64,000 nt of DNA, taken from positions 18,846,348-18,910,347 of the forward strand of contig JARWKL010000004.1 in the NCBI GenBank assembly GCA_029961685.1, given 5' to 3'. The stretch is from Aristolochia californica (Eukaryota > Streptophyta > Magnoliopsida > Piperales > Aristolochiaceae). The notes under the pieces are model-generated. The model made no database searches. It was not told where the DNA came from and saw nothing but the letters and a program-made list of their open reading frames with translations. Positions 1 through 13,555 of the stretch are shown in pieces (position 1 is the first letter of the stretch; the number at the start of each line of letters is the position of its first letter). The position numbers and the translations under genes were made by a program.

Positions 1-281
1 AAAGTCTCTGTAAATTTTAGGCATTGTAAACTCTTTTTAGTTTTTATATATCATGTTCGCAATAGTAGGGAAAAGGGGGAGGTGGGGGATTTTTAATTGA
101 GTGTTGAATCCCAATCCATAAGTCTTTCCTTACAAAAATATAGCCTGTTACACTTTACAATCATCTATGATCGTTAGGTGAGCTTTTTGTAAATGGGCAA
201 AATAATGGATTGTTTGGCTCCTGTAAATATCCCACCACACGTTCACTTGAGAATTTCATGTTATTCTCTTTAAAAAGGTTT
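1..281 (+). repeat. Partial satellite monomer at left window edge
   Basis: This stretch carries the 3' part of a monomer: ttaggcattgtaaac-like sequence, tatatatcatg, the G-rich block at 68-88, caatccataagtc and the cttgagaattt block, ending at the first register at 282. Its 5' part lies outside the window. No gene is seen. Confidence 0.95.
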
Positions 282-2965
282 GGATCCATAGGTCATTTGC
301 ATCTTTCACATGTTACAAGCATGCCTATCAATTTTTCAAAACATGTGTAGAAAAGTCTCTTTCTTATAAAACTTTGAGCTATTAGGGATGAACTAGTGAA
401 ATTTGCACAAATTGGATAACAAAAATTTTGTGTTCATTTGTGGTGTGTGAATAATTTTTTTTTTACTTACATTTGTTTATTGCTTTAAATTCTTTCCAAT
501 CAAAAATTTTCATTTTGTTGTGATCTATTTGCCTTTTATCTCTTTTTTTTGTTTTCGAGATGATGGGAAAGTGAAAACTCAAGTTTTGATTTAAAAAAAA
601 AAGTATACATCAAAAAGGTAAATGCACAATGCACAAATGTAGAGAGAGATAATTCCAAAAAGTGTCTGTAATGTTTAGGTTTTGTAAACTCCCTTTTGTT
701 TTTATATATTAGGTTCTGCAATCTTAGGGAAAAGGGGGATGCGGGAGATTTTTAACGGAGTGTTGACTCCCAATCCATAAGTCATTCCTTACAAAAATAA
801 TGTTGTAACGCATGATAAATTACATTACAATCATCTATGATCGTTAGGTTAGCTTTTTGTAAGTGGGCAAAATAATGTCTAGTTTGACTCGAGTAAATAT
901 CCCAACGCACGTTCAATTGAGAATTTAATTTTATTCTCTTTAAAAGGTTTGGATCCATAGGTCATTTCCATCTTTAACATGTTTCAAGCATGCCTATCCA
1001 TTTTTTAAAACATATGTAGAAACGTCTCTTTCTTATAAAATTCTGAGCTATTAGGGTTGAATTAGTGGAATTTCCCAAACTTGGATAACAAAACTTTTGT
1101 GTTCATTTGTGCTGTGTGAATAAATTTTCTTTACTTACATTTTTCTATTGCTTTAATTCTTTCCATACAAAATCCTTAAATTTTTCATTTTGTTGTGATC
1201 TATTTGCCATTTATCTCTTTTTTTGTTTACGAGATGATGGGAAAGTCAAAATACAAGTTTCTATTTAAGAAAAAAGTATACATCTAAAATGGAAATGCAC
1301 ACTGCACAAATGTAGAGAGAGATAATTCCAAAAAGTGTCTTTAATTTTTACGGATTGTAAACTCTTTTTAATTTTAATATATCAGGTTCTGCAATCGTTG
1401 GGAAAAGGAGGAGGCGGGGAATTTTTAATGGAGTGTTGGCTCCCAATCCATAAGTCATTGCTTAAAAAAATATAACCCGTTATGCATAAAAAATCACTTT
1501 ACAATCATCTATGATCGTTAGGTGAGCTTTTTGTAAAAGGGCAAAATAATGGCTTGTTTGACTCGAGTAAATATCCCAACGCTCGTTCACTTGAGAATTT
1601 AATGTTATTCTCTTTTAAAGGTTTGGATCCATATATCATTTGCATCTTTAACATGCTTCAATCATGCCTATCCATTCTTTAAAACATGTGTAGAAACGTC
1701 TCTTACTTATAAAATTCCGAGCTATTAGGGTTGAACTAGGGGAATATCCAAAACAAGGATAACAAAACTTTTTTGTACATTTGTGATGTGTGAATAAATT
1801 TTCTTTACTTACATATGTTTATTGCTTTCAATTCTTTCCACACATAAACCCCAAAATTTTCTTTTTTTTCTGATCTATTTGCCTTTTATCTCTTTTTTTG
1901 TTTACGAGATGAACGGAAAGTGAAAACTCAAGTTTTGATTTAAGAAAAAAGTATACGTCTAAAATGGAAATGCGCAATGCACAAATGTAGAAAGAGATAA
2001 TTCCAAAAAAATGTATGTAATTTTTAGGGATTGTAAACTCTTTTTAGTTTTCATATATCTGGTTCTGTAATCGCCAGGAAAATGGGGAGGCAGGGGATTT
2101 TTAACTGAGTGTTTAATCCCAATCTATAAGTCATTCCTTAAAAAAATATAGCCCGTTACACATGATAAATTACTTTACAATCATCTATGATCGTTAGGTC
2201 AGCTTTTTGTTAATGTGCAAAATAATCGCTTGTTTGACTCGGGTAAATATCCCACCGCACGTTCATTTGAGAATTTAATGTTATTCCCTTTAAAAGGTTT
2301 GGATCCATAGGTCGTTTGCATCTTTAACAAGATTCAAGCATGCCTATCCATTTTTTAAAACATGTCTACAAAAATCTCTTTCTTATAAAATTCTGAGCTA
2401 TTAGGGTTGAACTAGTGAAATTTCCCAAACTTGGATAAGAAAACTTTTGTGTTCATTTGTGGTGTGTGAATAAATTTTCTTTACTTACATTTGTTTACTT
2501 CTTTAAATTCTTTCCATACACAAACCCTAAAATTTTCATTTTGTTGTGATCTAATTGCCTTTGATATCTTTTTTTGTTTTCGGGATGAAGGGAATGTGAA
2601 AACTCAAGTTTTGATTTAAGAAAAAAGTATACATCTAAAATAGAAATGTACAATGCAAAAATTTAGAAAGCGATAATTTCAAAAAAGTGTCTGTAATTTT
2701 TAGGGATTGTAAACTCTTTTTAATTTTTATATCAATCGTCGGGAAAATGGGGAGACGGGGGATTATTAACCGAGTGTTGACTCCCAATCCATAAGTTATT
2801 TCTTACAAAAATATAGCCCGTTACGCATGATAAATTACTTTACAATCATCTATTTTCGTTAGGTCAGCTTTTTGTTAATGAACAAAATAATAGCTTGTTT
2901 CACTTGGGTAAATATCCCACCGCACGTTCACTTGAGAATTTAATGTTATTCACTTTAAAAGGTTT
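282..2965 (+). repeat. HOR I copy 1 (four monomers)
   Basis: Units start at 282, 951, 1625 and 2301. Close similarity to copy 2 runs from about 900 to 2300 or slightly beyond; the 282 unit is the least similar member. Confidence 0.75.
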
Positions 2966-5656
2966 GGATCCATAGGTCACTTGCATCTTTAACATGTTTC
3001 AAGTATGCATATCCATTTTTTAAAACATGAGTAGAAAAATCTCTTTCTTATAAAATTCTGAGCTATTAGGGTTGAACTAGTGGAATGTCCCAAAAATTGA
3101 TCACAAAACTTATGTTCATTTTTGGTTTGTGAAAAAATTTTCTTTTCAAACATTTTTCAATTACTTTAAATTCTTTCCATACAAAATCCCTAAAATATTC
3201 ATTTTGTTGTGATCTATTTTCCTTTATCTCTTTTTTTGTTTACAAGATGAAGGGAAAGTCAAAACTCAAGTTTTTATTTAACAAAAAAGTATGCATCTAA
3301 AAAGAAATTGCACAATGCACAAATTTAGAGAGAGATAATTCCAAATTTTTTTTGTAATTTTTATGGACTGTAAACTCTTTATAGTATTTATATATCAGGT
3401 TCAGCAATCGTCGGGAAAAGGAGGAGGCGGGGGATTTTTAATGGAGCGTTGACTCCCAATCCATAAGTCATTCCTAACAAAAATATGGCCCGTTACACAT
3501 CATAAATCACTTTACAATCATCTATGATCGTTTGGTCAACTTTTTCTGTAAATGGGCAAAATAATGGTTTGTTCGAGATGAGTAAATATCCCAACGCTCG
3601 TTCACTTGACAATTTAATGTTAATATCTTTAAAAGGTATGGATCCATAGGTCATTTCCATCTTTAACATGTTTCAAGCATGCCTATCCATTTTTTAAAAC
3701 ATATGTACAAACGTCTCTTTCTTATAAAATTCTGAGCTATTAGGGTTGAACTAGTGGAATTTCCCAAACTTGGATAACAAAACTTTTGTGCTCATTTGTG
3801 CTGTGTGAATAAATTTTCTTTACTTACATTTTTCTATTGTTTTAATTCTTTCCATACAAAATCCTTAAATTTTTCATTTTGTTGTGATCTATTTGCCATT
3901 TATCTCTTTTTTTGTTACGAGATGATGGGAAAGTCAAAACACAAGTTTTGATTTAAGAAAAAAGTATATATCTAAAATGGAAATGCACACTGCACAAATG
4001 TAGAGAGAGATAATTCCAAAAAGTGTCTGTAATTTTTACGGATTGTAAACTCTATTTAGTTTTAATATATCAGGTTCTGCAATCGTTGGGAAAAAAAGGA
4101 GGCGGGGGATTTTTAATGGAGTGTTGGCTCCCAATCTATAAGTCATTCCTTAAAAAAATATAACCCATTGCGCATTAAAAAACACTTTACAATTATCTAT
4201 GATCTTTAGGTGAGCTTTTGGTAAAAGGGCAAAATAATGGCTTGTGTGACTCGAGTAAATATCCCAACGCTCGTGCACTTGAGAATTTAATGTTATTCTC
4301 TTTTAAAGGTTTGGATCCATATGTCATTTGCATCTTTAACATGCTTCAATCATGCCTATCCATTCTTTAAAACATGTGTAGAAACGTCTCTTTCTTATAA
4401 AATTCCGAGCTTTTAGGGTTGAACTAGTGGAATATCCAAAACAAGGATAACAAAACTTTTTTCTTCATTTGTGATGTGTGAATAAATTTTATTTACTTAC
4501 ATATGTTTATTGCTTTCAATTCTTTCCACACATAAACCCTAAAATTTTCATTTTGTTCTGATCTATTTGCGTTTTATCTCTTTTTTTGTTTACGAGATGA
4601 ACGGAAAGTGAAAACTCAAGTTTTGATTTAAGAAAAAAGTATACATCTAAAATGGAAATGCACAATGCACAAATGTAGAAAGAGATAATTCAAAAAAAAT
4701 GTATGTAACTTTTAGGGATTGTAAACTCTTTTTATTTTTCATATATCTGGTTCTGCAATAGCCGGGAAAATGGGGATGCAAGGGATTTTTAACTGAGTGT
4801 TGACTCCCAATCTATAAGTCATTCCCTAAAAAAATATAGCCCATTACACATGATAAATTACTTTACAATCATCTATGATCGTTAGGTCAGCTTTTTGTAA
4901 ATGTGCAAAATAATGGCTTGTTTGACTCGGGTAAATATCCCACCGCACGTTCATTTGAGAATTTAATGTTATTCCCATTAAAAGTTTTGGATCCATAGGT
5001 GATTTGTGTCTTTAACATGTTTCAAGCATGCATATCCATTTTTTAAAACATGTCTAGAAAAATTTCTTTCTATAAAATTCCGAGCTATTAGGGTAGAACT
5101 AGTGGAATTTCAAAAAATTGGATAACAAAACTTTTATGTTCAATTGTGTTGTGTGAATAAATTTTATTTACTTATATTTCTTTATTGCTTTAAATTATTT
5201 CCATACAAAAACCCTAAAAGTTTCATTTTCTTCTGATCTATTTGCCTTTTATCTCTTTTTCTGTTGACGAGAGGGAAAGTGTAAACTCAAGTTTTGATTT
5301 AAGAAAAAACTATACATCTAAAATGGAAATGCACAATGCACAAATGTACAGAGAGATAATTCTAAAAATTGTCTGAAATTTTTAGGGATTGTAAACTCTT
5401 TTTAGCTTTTATATATCTGGTTCTGCAATCGTCGAGAAATGGGGGATGCGGGTGATTTTTGATGGAGTGTTGACTCCCAATAAAAAAATCATTCCTTACA
5501 AAAAATACCCATTACGCATGTAAAATCACTTTACAATCATCTATGATCGATAGGTCAGCTTTTTGTAAATTGGCAAAATAATGGCTTGTTTGACTCGAGT
5601 AAATATCCAAACTCACGTTCACTTGAGAATTTAAGGTTATTCTCTTTAAAAGGTTT
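2966..5656 (+). repeat. HOR I copy 2 (four monomers)
   Basis: Units start at 2966, 3640, 4313 and 4989, each 2684-2689 bp after its counterpart in copy 1. The 1625/4313 pair shares the unusual ttttaaaggtttggatccat form of the register and the ccgagct...ccaaaacaagg variant. Confidence 0.75.
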
Positions 5657-6149
5657 GGATCCATAGGTCATTTGAATCTTTAACATGTTTCAAGCATGCC
5701 TATCCATTTTTTAAAACATGTGTAGAAAAATCTCTTCCTTATAAAATTCAGAGCAATTAGGATTGAACTAGTGGAATTTCCATAACTTGGATAACAAAAA
5801 TTTTGTGTTCATTTGTGGTGTGTGACTAAATTTTCTTTACTTACATTTGTTCATTGCTTTAAATTCTTTCCATATATAAACCCTAAATTTTTTTAGTTTT
5901 TATATACCAGGTTTTACAGTCGTCGGGAAAAGGGGGAGGTGAGGTTTTTTTAACTGAGTGTTGACTCCCAAAACATAAGTCTTTCCGTACAAAACTATAG
6001 CCCATTAATAATGATCAATCACTTTTCAATCATCGATGATCATTAGGTCAACTTTTTGTAAATGTGCAAAATAATGGCTTATTTGACTCGGGTAAATATC
6101 CCACCGCACGTTCACTTGAGAATTTAATGTTATTCTCTTTAAAAGGTTT
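5657..6149 (+). repeat. Truncated monomer (493 bp) at HOR I / HOR II junction
   Basis: The unit lacks about 180 bp. Sequence runs normally to ccctaaattt near 5889 and then passes directly into ttagtttttatataccagg, skipping the T tract, gagatgaaggg, gtatacatc, gtagagagagat and ttagggattg landmarks. The joint lies in a T run, so a few bases of microhomology are possible. Everything to the right of the joint belongs to HOR II. Confidence 0.9.
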
Positions 6150-8844
6150 GGATCCATAGGTCATTTTCATCTTTAACTTGTTCCAAGCATGGATATCCAT
6201 TTTTTAAAACATGTGTAGAAAAATCTCTTTCTTATAAAATTTCGAGCTATTAGGGTTGAACTAGTGGAATTTCCCATACTTGGATAACAAAACTTTTGTG
6301 TTCATTTGTGGCGTGTGAATAAATTTTCTTTGCTTACATTTTTTTATTTCTTTAAGTTCGTTCCATACATAAACCCTAAAATTTTTATTTTGCTGTGATT
6401 TGCCTTTTATCTCTTTTTATGCTTACGAGATGAAAGGCAAGTGAAAACTCAAGTTTTAATTTAACAAAAAATTATACATCTAAAATGGAAATGCACAATG
6501 CACAAATGTAGAGAGGGATAATTCCAAAAAGTGTATGTAATTTTTAGGGATTGTAAACTCTTTTTAGTAATTATATACCAGGTTCTGCAATCGTCGGGAA
6601 AAGGGGGAGGCTGAGAATTTTTAACTAAGTTTTGACTCCCAATCCATAAGGCATTCCTTACAAAATATTGCCCGTTACACATGATAAATCACTTTACAAT
6701 CACCTATGATCATTAGGTCAGCTTTTTGAAAATGGGCAAAATAATGGCTTGTTTGACTCGGGTAAATATCCCACTACACGTTCACTTGAGAATTTAATGT
6801 TATTCTCTTTAAAAGGTTTGGATCCATGGGTCATTTGTTTCTTTAACATGTTTCAAGCATGCATATCCATTTTTTAAAACATGTGTAGAAAAATCTCTCT
6901 CTTAAAAAATTCCAAGCTATTAAGGTTGAACTAGTGGAATTACCCATACTTGGATTACAAAACTTTTGTGTTCATTTGTGATGTGTGAAAAACAATATCT
7001 TTACTTACCTTTGTTTATTTCTCTAAATTCTTCCATACATGAACTCTAAAATTTTCTTTTTGTTGTGAACTATTTGCTTGTTATCTCTTTTTTTTTTTTT
7101 TTGAGAGATGAAGGGAAAGTAAAAACTCAAGTTTTGATTTAAGAAAAAAGAATACAAATAAAATGGAAATTCACAATACAAAAATAAAGAGAGAGATAAT
7201 TTTAAAAAGAGTCTATAATTTTTAAAGATTGTAAACTCTTTTTAGTTTTTATATATCAGGTTCTGCAATCATCAGGGAATGGGGGAGGCTGGGGATTTTT
7301 AACTGAGTGTTGACTCCCAATCCATAAGTCATTCCTTAAAAAAATATAGCCTGTTACGCATGATAAATCACTTTACAATCATCTGTGATTGTTAGGTCAG
7401 CTATTTGTAAATGGAAAAAATAGTGGCTTGTTTGACTCGGGTAAATATCCCACCGCAAGTTTTCTTGAGAATTTAATGTTATTCTCTTTAAAAGTTTTGG
7501 ATTCATTTCTCATTTGCATCTTCAACATGTTTCAAGCATTTATATCCATTTTTTAAAACATGTGTAGAAAAATCTCTTTCTTATAAAATTTTGAGCTATT
7601 AGGGTTTAACTAGTTACCCAAACATGCATAACAAAACTTTTGTGTTCATTTGTGTTGTGTAAAAAAATTTTCCTTACTTACATTTGTTTATTGCTTTAAA
7701 TTATTTGCATACTTAAACTCTAAAATTTTCATTTTGTTGTGATCTATTTGCCTTTTATCTCTTTTTTCTTTTACGATACGAACGGAAAGTGAAAAATAAT
7801 CTTTTTGATTTAAGAAAAAAGTATACATCTAAAATGGATAAGCACATTGCACAAATGTAGAGAGAGAAAATTTGAAAAAGTTTCAGTAATATTTAGGGAG
7901 TGTAAACTCCGTTTAGTTTTTATATATCAGGTTGTGCAATCGTCAGGAAAAGGGGGTGGTGGGGGATTTTTTACTGTGTGTTGACTCCCAATCCATAAGT
8001 CATTCTTTACACAAATATAGCCAGTTATGTATGAAAAATCACTTTACAATCAACTATGAACGTTAGCTCAGCTTTTTGTAAATGGGCAAAATAATGGCTT
8101 GTTTGACTCGGGTAAATATTCCACTGAACGCTCACTTGAGAATTTAATGTAATTCTCTTTAAAAGGTTTGGATCCATAGGTCATTTGCATCTGTAACATG
8201 TTCCAAACATGCATATCCATTTTTTAAAACATGTGTAGAAAAATCTCTTTTTGATAAAATTCCGAACTATTAGGGTTGAACTAATTGAATTTCCCAAACT
8301 TGAATAACAAAACTTTTGTTTTCATTTGTGGTGTGTGACTAAATTTTCTTTACTGACATTTGTTCATTGCTTTAAATTCTTTCCATATATAAACCCTAAA
8401 ATTTTCATTTTGTTGTGGTCTATTTGCCTTTTATCTCTTTTTTTGTTTACGAGATGAAGGCAAAGTGAAAACTCAAGTTTTGATTTAAGAAATAAGTAAA
8501 CATCTAAAATGAAAAATCACTACGCAAAAATTTAGAGAGAGATAATTCAAAAAAGTGTTAGTAATTTTTAGCGATTGTAAACTCTTTTTAGTTTTTATAT
8601 ATCAGGTTCCACAGTCGTCGGGAAAAGGGGGAGGTGAGGTTTTTTTAACTGAGTGTTGACTCCCAAAACATAAGTCTTTCCATACTAAAATATAGCCCAT
8701 TACGAATGATAAATCACTTTACAATCATCTATGATCATTAGGTCAACTTTTTGTAAATGTGCAAAATAATGGCTTGTTTGACTCGGGTAAATATCCCACC
8801 GTACGTTCACTTGAGAATTTAATGTTATTCTCTTTAAAAGGTTT
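6150..8844 (+). repeat. HOR II copy 1 (P-Q-A-B)
   Basis: Units start at 6150 (P), 6820 (Q), 7499 (A, register ggattc) and 8170 (B). P is directly preceded by the truncated junction unit. Confidence 0.87.
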
Positions 8845-11533
8845 GGATCCATAGGTCATTGCCTCTTTAACTTGTTCCAAGCATGGATATCCATTTTTTA
8901 AAACATGTGTAGAAAAATCTCTTTCTTATAAAATTTCGAGCTATTAGGGTTGAACTAGTGGAATTTCCCATACTTGGATAAAAAAACTTTTGTGTTCATT
9001 TGTGGCGTGTGAATAAATTTTCTTTGCTTACATTTGTTTATTTCTTTAAATTCTTTCCATACATAAACCCTAAAATTTTTATTTTGTTGTGATTTGCCTT
9101 TTATCTCTGTTTATGCTTACGAGATGAAAGGCAAGTGAAAACTCAAGTTTTAATTTAACAAAAAACTATACATCTAAAATGGAAATGCACAATGCACAAA
9201 TGTAGAGAGGGATAATTTCAAAAAGTGTATGTAATTTTTAGGGATTGTAAACTCTTTTTAGTAATTATATACCAGGTACTGCAATCGTCGGGAAAAGGGG
9301 GAGGCTGAGACTTTTTAACTAAGTTTTGACTCCCAATCCATAAGTCATTCCTTACAAAAATATTTCCCGTTACACATGATAAATCACTTTACAATCACCT
9401 ATGATAATTAGGTCAGCTTTTTGAAAATGGGCAAAATAATGGCTTGTTTGACTCAGGTAAATATCCCACTGTACGTTCACTTGAGAATTTAATGTTATTC
9501 TCTTTAAAAGGTTTGGATCCATAGGTCATTTGTTTCTTTAACATGTTTCAAGCATGCATATCCATTTTTTAAAACATGTGTAGAAAAATCTCTCTTGAAA
9601 AATTCCAAGCTATTAAAGTTGAACTAGTGGAATTACCCAGACTTGGATTACAAAACTTTTGTGTTCATTTGTGATGTGTGAAAAAAAATATCTTTACTTA
9701 CCTTTGTTTATTTCTCTAAATTCTTCTATACATAAACTCTAAAATTTTCTTTTTGTTGTGAACTATTTGCGTGTTATCTCTTTTTTTTTTTGCGAGATGA
9801 AGGGAAAGTAAAAACTCACGTTTTGATTTAAGAAAAAAGAATACAAATAAAATGGAAATTCACAATACAAAAATAAAGAGAGAGATAATTTTAAAAAGAG
9901 TCTGTCATATTTAAAGATTGTAAACTCTTTTTAGTTTTTATATATCAGGTTCTGCAATCATCAAGGAAAGGGGGTGGCTGGGGATTTTTAACTAAGTGTT
10001 GACTCCCAATCCATAAGTCATTCCTTACAAAAATATAGCCTGTTACGCATGATAAATCACTTTACAATCATCTGTGATTGTTAGGTCAGCTATTTGTAAA
10101 TGGAAAAAATAGTGGCTTGTTTGACTCGGGTAAATATCCCACCACAAGTTTTCTTGAGAATTTAATGTTATTCTCTTTAAAAGTTTTGGATTCATTTCTC
10201 ATTTGCATCTTCAATATGTTTCAAGCATTTATATCCATTTTTTAAAACATGTGTAGAAAAATCTCTTTCTTATAAAATTTTGAGCTATTAGGGTTTAACT
10301 AGTTACCCAAACATGCATAGCAAAACTTTTGTGTTCATTTGTGTTGTGTGAAAAATTTTTCCTTACTTACATTTGTTTATTGCATTAAATTATTTGCATA
10401 GTTAAACTCTAAAATTTTCATTTTGTTGTGATCTATTTGCCTTTTATCTCTTTTTTCTTTTACGATACGAACGGAAAGTGAAAAATAATCTCTTTGATTT
10501 AAGAAAAAAGTATACATCTAAAATGGATATGCACATTGCACAAATGTAGAGAGAGAAAATTTGAAAAAGTTTCAGTAATATTTAGGGAGTTTAAACTCCG
10601 TTTAGTTTTTATATATCAGGTTCTGCAATCGTCAGGAAAAGGGGGAGGCGGGAGATTTTTTACTGTGTGTTAACTCCCAATCCATAAGTCATTCTTTACA
10701 CAAATATAGCCAGTTATGTATGATAAATCACTTTACAAACAACTATGAACGTTAGCTCACCTTTTTGTAAATGGGCAAAATAATGGCTTGCTTGACTAGG
10801 GTAAATATCCCACTACACGCTCACTTGAGAATTTAATGTAATTCTCTTTAAAAGGTTTGGATCCATAGGTCATTTGCATCTGTAACATGTTCCAAACATG
10901 CATATCCATTTTTTAAAACATGTGTAGAAAAATCTCTTTTTGATAAAATTCTGAACTATTAGGGTTGAACTAATTGAATTTCCCAAACTTGGATAACAAA
11001 ACTTTTGTGTTCATTTGTGGTGTGTGACTAAATTTTCTTTACTTACATTTGTTCATTGCTTTAAATTCTTTCCATATATAAACCCTAAAATTTTCATTTT
11101 GTTGTGGTCTATTTGCCTTTTATCTCTTTTTTTGTTTACAAGATGAAGGCAACGTGAAAACTCAAGTTTTGATTTAAGAAATAAGTAAACATCTAAAATG
11201 AAAAAGCACAGTGCAAAAATGTAGAGAGAGATAATTCGAAAAAGTGTTAGTAATTTTTAGCGATTGTAAACTCTTTTTAGTTTTTATATATCAGGTTCTA
11301 CAATCGTCGGGAAAAGGGGGAGGTGAGGTTTTTTGAACTGAGTGTTGACTCCCAAAAAATAAGTCTTTCCATACTAAAATATAGCCCATTACGAATGATA
11401 AATCACTTTACAATCATCTATGATCATTAGGTCAACTTTTTGTAAATGTGCAAAATAATGGCTTGTTTGACTCGGGTAAATATCCCACCGCACGTTCACT
11501 TGAGAATTTAATGTTATTCTCTTTAAAAGGTTT
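8845..11533 (+). repeat. HOR II copy 2 (P-Q-A-B)
   Basis: Units start at 8845 (P), 9515 (Q), 10188 (A, register ggattc) and 10859 (B), each 2689-2695 bp after its copy-1 counterpart. Shared rare variants include ttcatttctcatttgcatc at A and gaactaattgaatttccc at B. Confidence 0.87.
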
Positions 11534-13555
11534 GGATCCATAGGTCATTTGCATCTTTAACTTGTTCCAAGCATGGATATCCATTTTTTAAAACATGTGT
11601 AGAAAAATCTCTTTCTTATAAAATTTTGAGCTATTAGGGTTGAACTAGTGGAATTTCCCATACTTGGATAACAAAACTTTTGTGTTCATTTGTGGCATGT
11701 GAATAAATTTTCTTTGCTTACATTTGTTTATTTCTTTAAATTCTTTCAATACATAAACCCTAAAAGTTTTATTTTGTTGTGATTTGCCTTTAATCTCTTT
11801 TTATGCTTACGAGATGAACGGCAAGTGAAAACTCAAGTTTTAATTTAACAAAAAACTATACATCTAAAATAGAAATGCACAATGCACAAATGTAGAGAGG
11901 GATAATTCCAAAAAGTGTATGTAATTTTTAGGGATTGTAAACTCTTTTTAGTAATTATATACCAGGTTCTGCAATCGTCGGGAAAAGGGGGAGGCTGAGA
12001 ATTTTTAACTAAGCTTTGACTCCCAATCCATAAGTCATTCCTCACAAAAATATTGCACGTTACACATGATAAATCACTTTACAATCACCTATGATCATTA
12101 GGTCAGCTTTTAGAAAATGGGCAAAATAATGGCTTGTTTGACTCGGGTAAATATCCCACTACACGTTCACTTGAGAATTTAATGTTATTCTCTTTAAAAG
12201 GTTTGGATCCATTGGTCATTTGTTTCTTTAACATGTTTCAAGCATGCATATCCATTTTTTAAAACATGTGTAGAAAAATCTCTCTCTTAAAAAATTCCAA
12301 GCTATTAAGGTTGAACTAGTGGAATTACCCAAACTTGGATTACAAAACTTTTGTGTTCATATGTGATGTGTGAAAAAAAAATATCTTTACTTACCTTTGT
12401 TTATTTCTCTAAATTCTTCCATACATAAACTCTAAAATTTTCTTTCTGTTGTGAACTATTTGCTTGTTATCTCTTTTTGTTTTTTGCGAGATGAAGGGAA
12501 AGTAAAAACTCAAGTTTTGATTTAAGAAAAAAGAATACAAATAAAATGGAAATTCACAATACAAAAATAAAGAGAGAGATAATTTTAAAAAGAGTCTGTA
12601 ATTTTTAAAGATTGTAAACTCTTTTTAGTTTTTATATATCAGGTTCTGCTATCATCAAGGAAAGGGGAGGGTGGGGATTTTTAACTGAGTGTTGACTCCC
12701 AATCCAAAAGTCATTCCTTACAAAAATATAGCCTGTTACGCATGATAAATCACTTTACAATCATCTGTGATTGTTAGGTCAGCTTTTTGTAAATGGGAAA
12801 AATAATGGCTTGTTTGACTCGGGTAAATATCCCACCGCAAGTTCTCTTGAGAATTTAATGTTATTCTCTTTAAAAGTTTTGGGTTCATCGGTCATTTGCA
12901 TCTTTAACATGTTTCAAGCATTTGTATCCATTTTTTAAAACATGTGTAGAAAAATCTCTTTCTTATAAAATTCCAAGCTATTAGGGTTGAACTAGTGGAA
13001 TTACCCTGACATGCATAACAAAACTTTTGTGTTCATTTGTGTTGTGTGAATAAATTTTCCTTAGTTACATTTGTTTATTGCTTTAAATTCTTTGCATACA
13101 TAAACTCTAAAATTTTCATTTTGTTGTGATCTATTTGCCTTTTATCTCTTTTTTCGTTTACGATATGAAGGGAAAGTGAAGACTCAAGTTTTCATTTAAG
13201 AAAAAAGTAGACATCTAAATTGGATATGCACAATGCACAAATGTAGAGAGAGATAATTTGAAAAGGATTCTGTAATTTTTACGGATTGTAAACTCCGTTT
13301 AGATTTTATATATCAGGTTTTACAATCATCTGGAAAAGGGGGAGGTGGGGGATTTTTTACTAAGTGTTGACTCCCAATCCAAATGTCATTCTTTCCAAAA
13401 ATAAAGCCCGTTATGTATGATAAATCACTTTACAATCATCTATGACCGTTAGCTCAGCTTTTTGTAAATGGGCAAAATAATGGCTTGTTTTACTCGGGTA
13501 AATATCCCACCGCACGCTCACTTGAGAATTTAATGTAATTCTCTTTAAAAGGTTT
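11534..13555 (+). repeat. HOR II copy 3, changing into the trimeric HOR type
   Basis: Units at 11534 (P) and 12205 (Q) match HOR II. The A-type unit at 12881 (register gggttcatcgg) instead resembles the A units of the following trimer, with gaagactcaagttttcatt and accctgacatgcat. The switch falls around 12700-12780, where the spacer changes from the gctatttgtaaatgg form of HOR II to gctttttgtaaatggg. Confidence 0.8.

Larger units (their letters stand above)
1..5888. repeat. HOR I block: four-monomer higher-order repeat, ~2.69 kb period
   Basis: Registers are 282, 951, 1625, 2301, 2966, 3640, 4313, 4989 and 5657. Units four apart resemble each other far more than neighbours do: 951 pairs with 3640, 1625 with 4313, 2301 with 4989, at offsets 2688-2689 bp. 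Diagnostic shared variants include catatgtagaaacgtctc (about 1012) with catatgtacaaacgtctc (about 3700), the rare opening gttggctcccaat (about 1435 and 4124), and gagatgaacggaaagtg near 1907 and 4595. The fourth member (282, 2966, 5657) is less well matched between copies. The block ends at the deletion junction near 5889, after which a different HOR begins. Confidence 0.85.
5889..12720. repeat. HOR II block: four-monomer higher-order repeat, ~2.69 kb, three copies
   Basis: Registers are 6150, 6820, 7499, 8170, 8845, 9515, 10188, 10859, 11534 and 12205. Offsets of four units are 2689-2695 bp. The members, here called P, Q, A and B, are distinguished by diagnostic variants. P has gaggtgaggttttttt before it and ttgttccaagcatggatatcc. 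Q has ggctgagaatttttaacta and aagctattaa. A has a ggattcatttctc register without a BamHI site and acatgcat. B has taatgtaattctc and aacatgttccaaacatgc. Copies are close to identical by eye over long stretches. The right boundary is gradual: from about 12720 the A-type unit already resembles the trimeric block. Confidence 0.9.
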
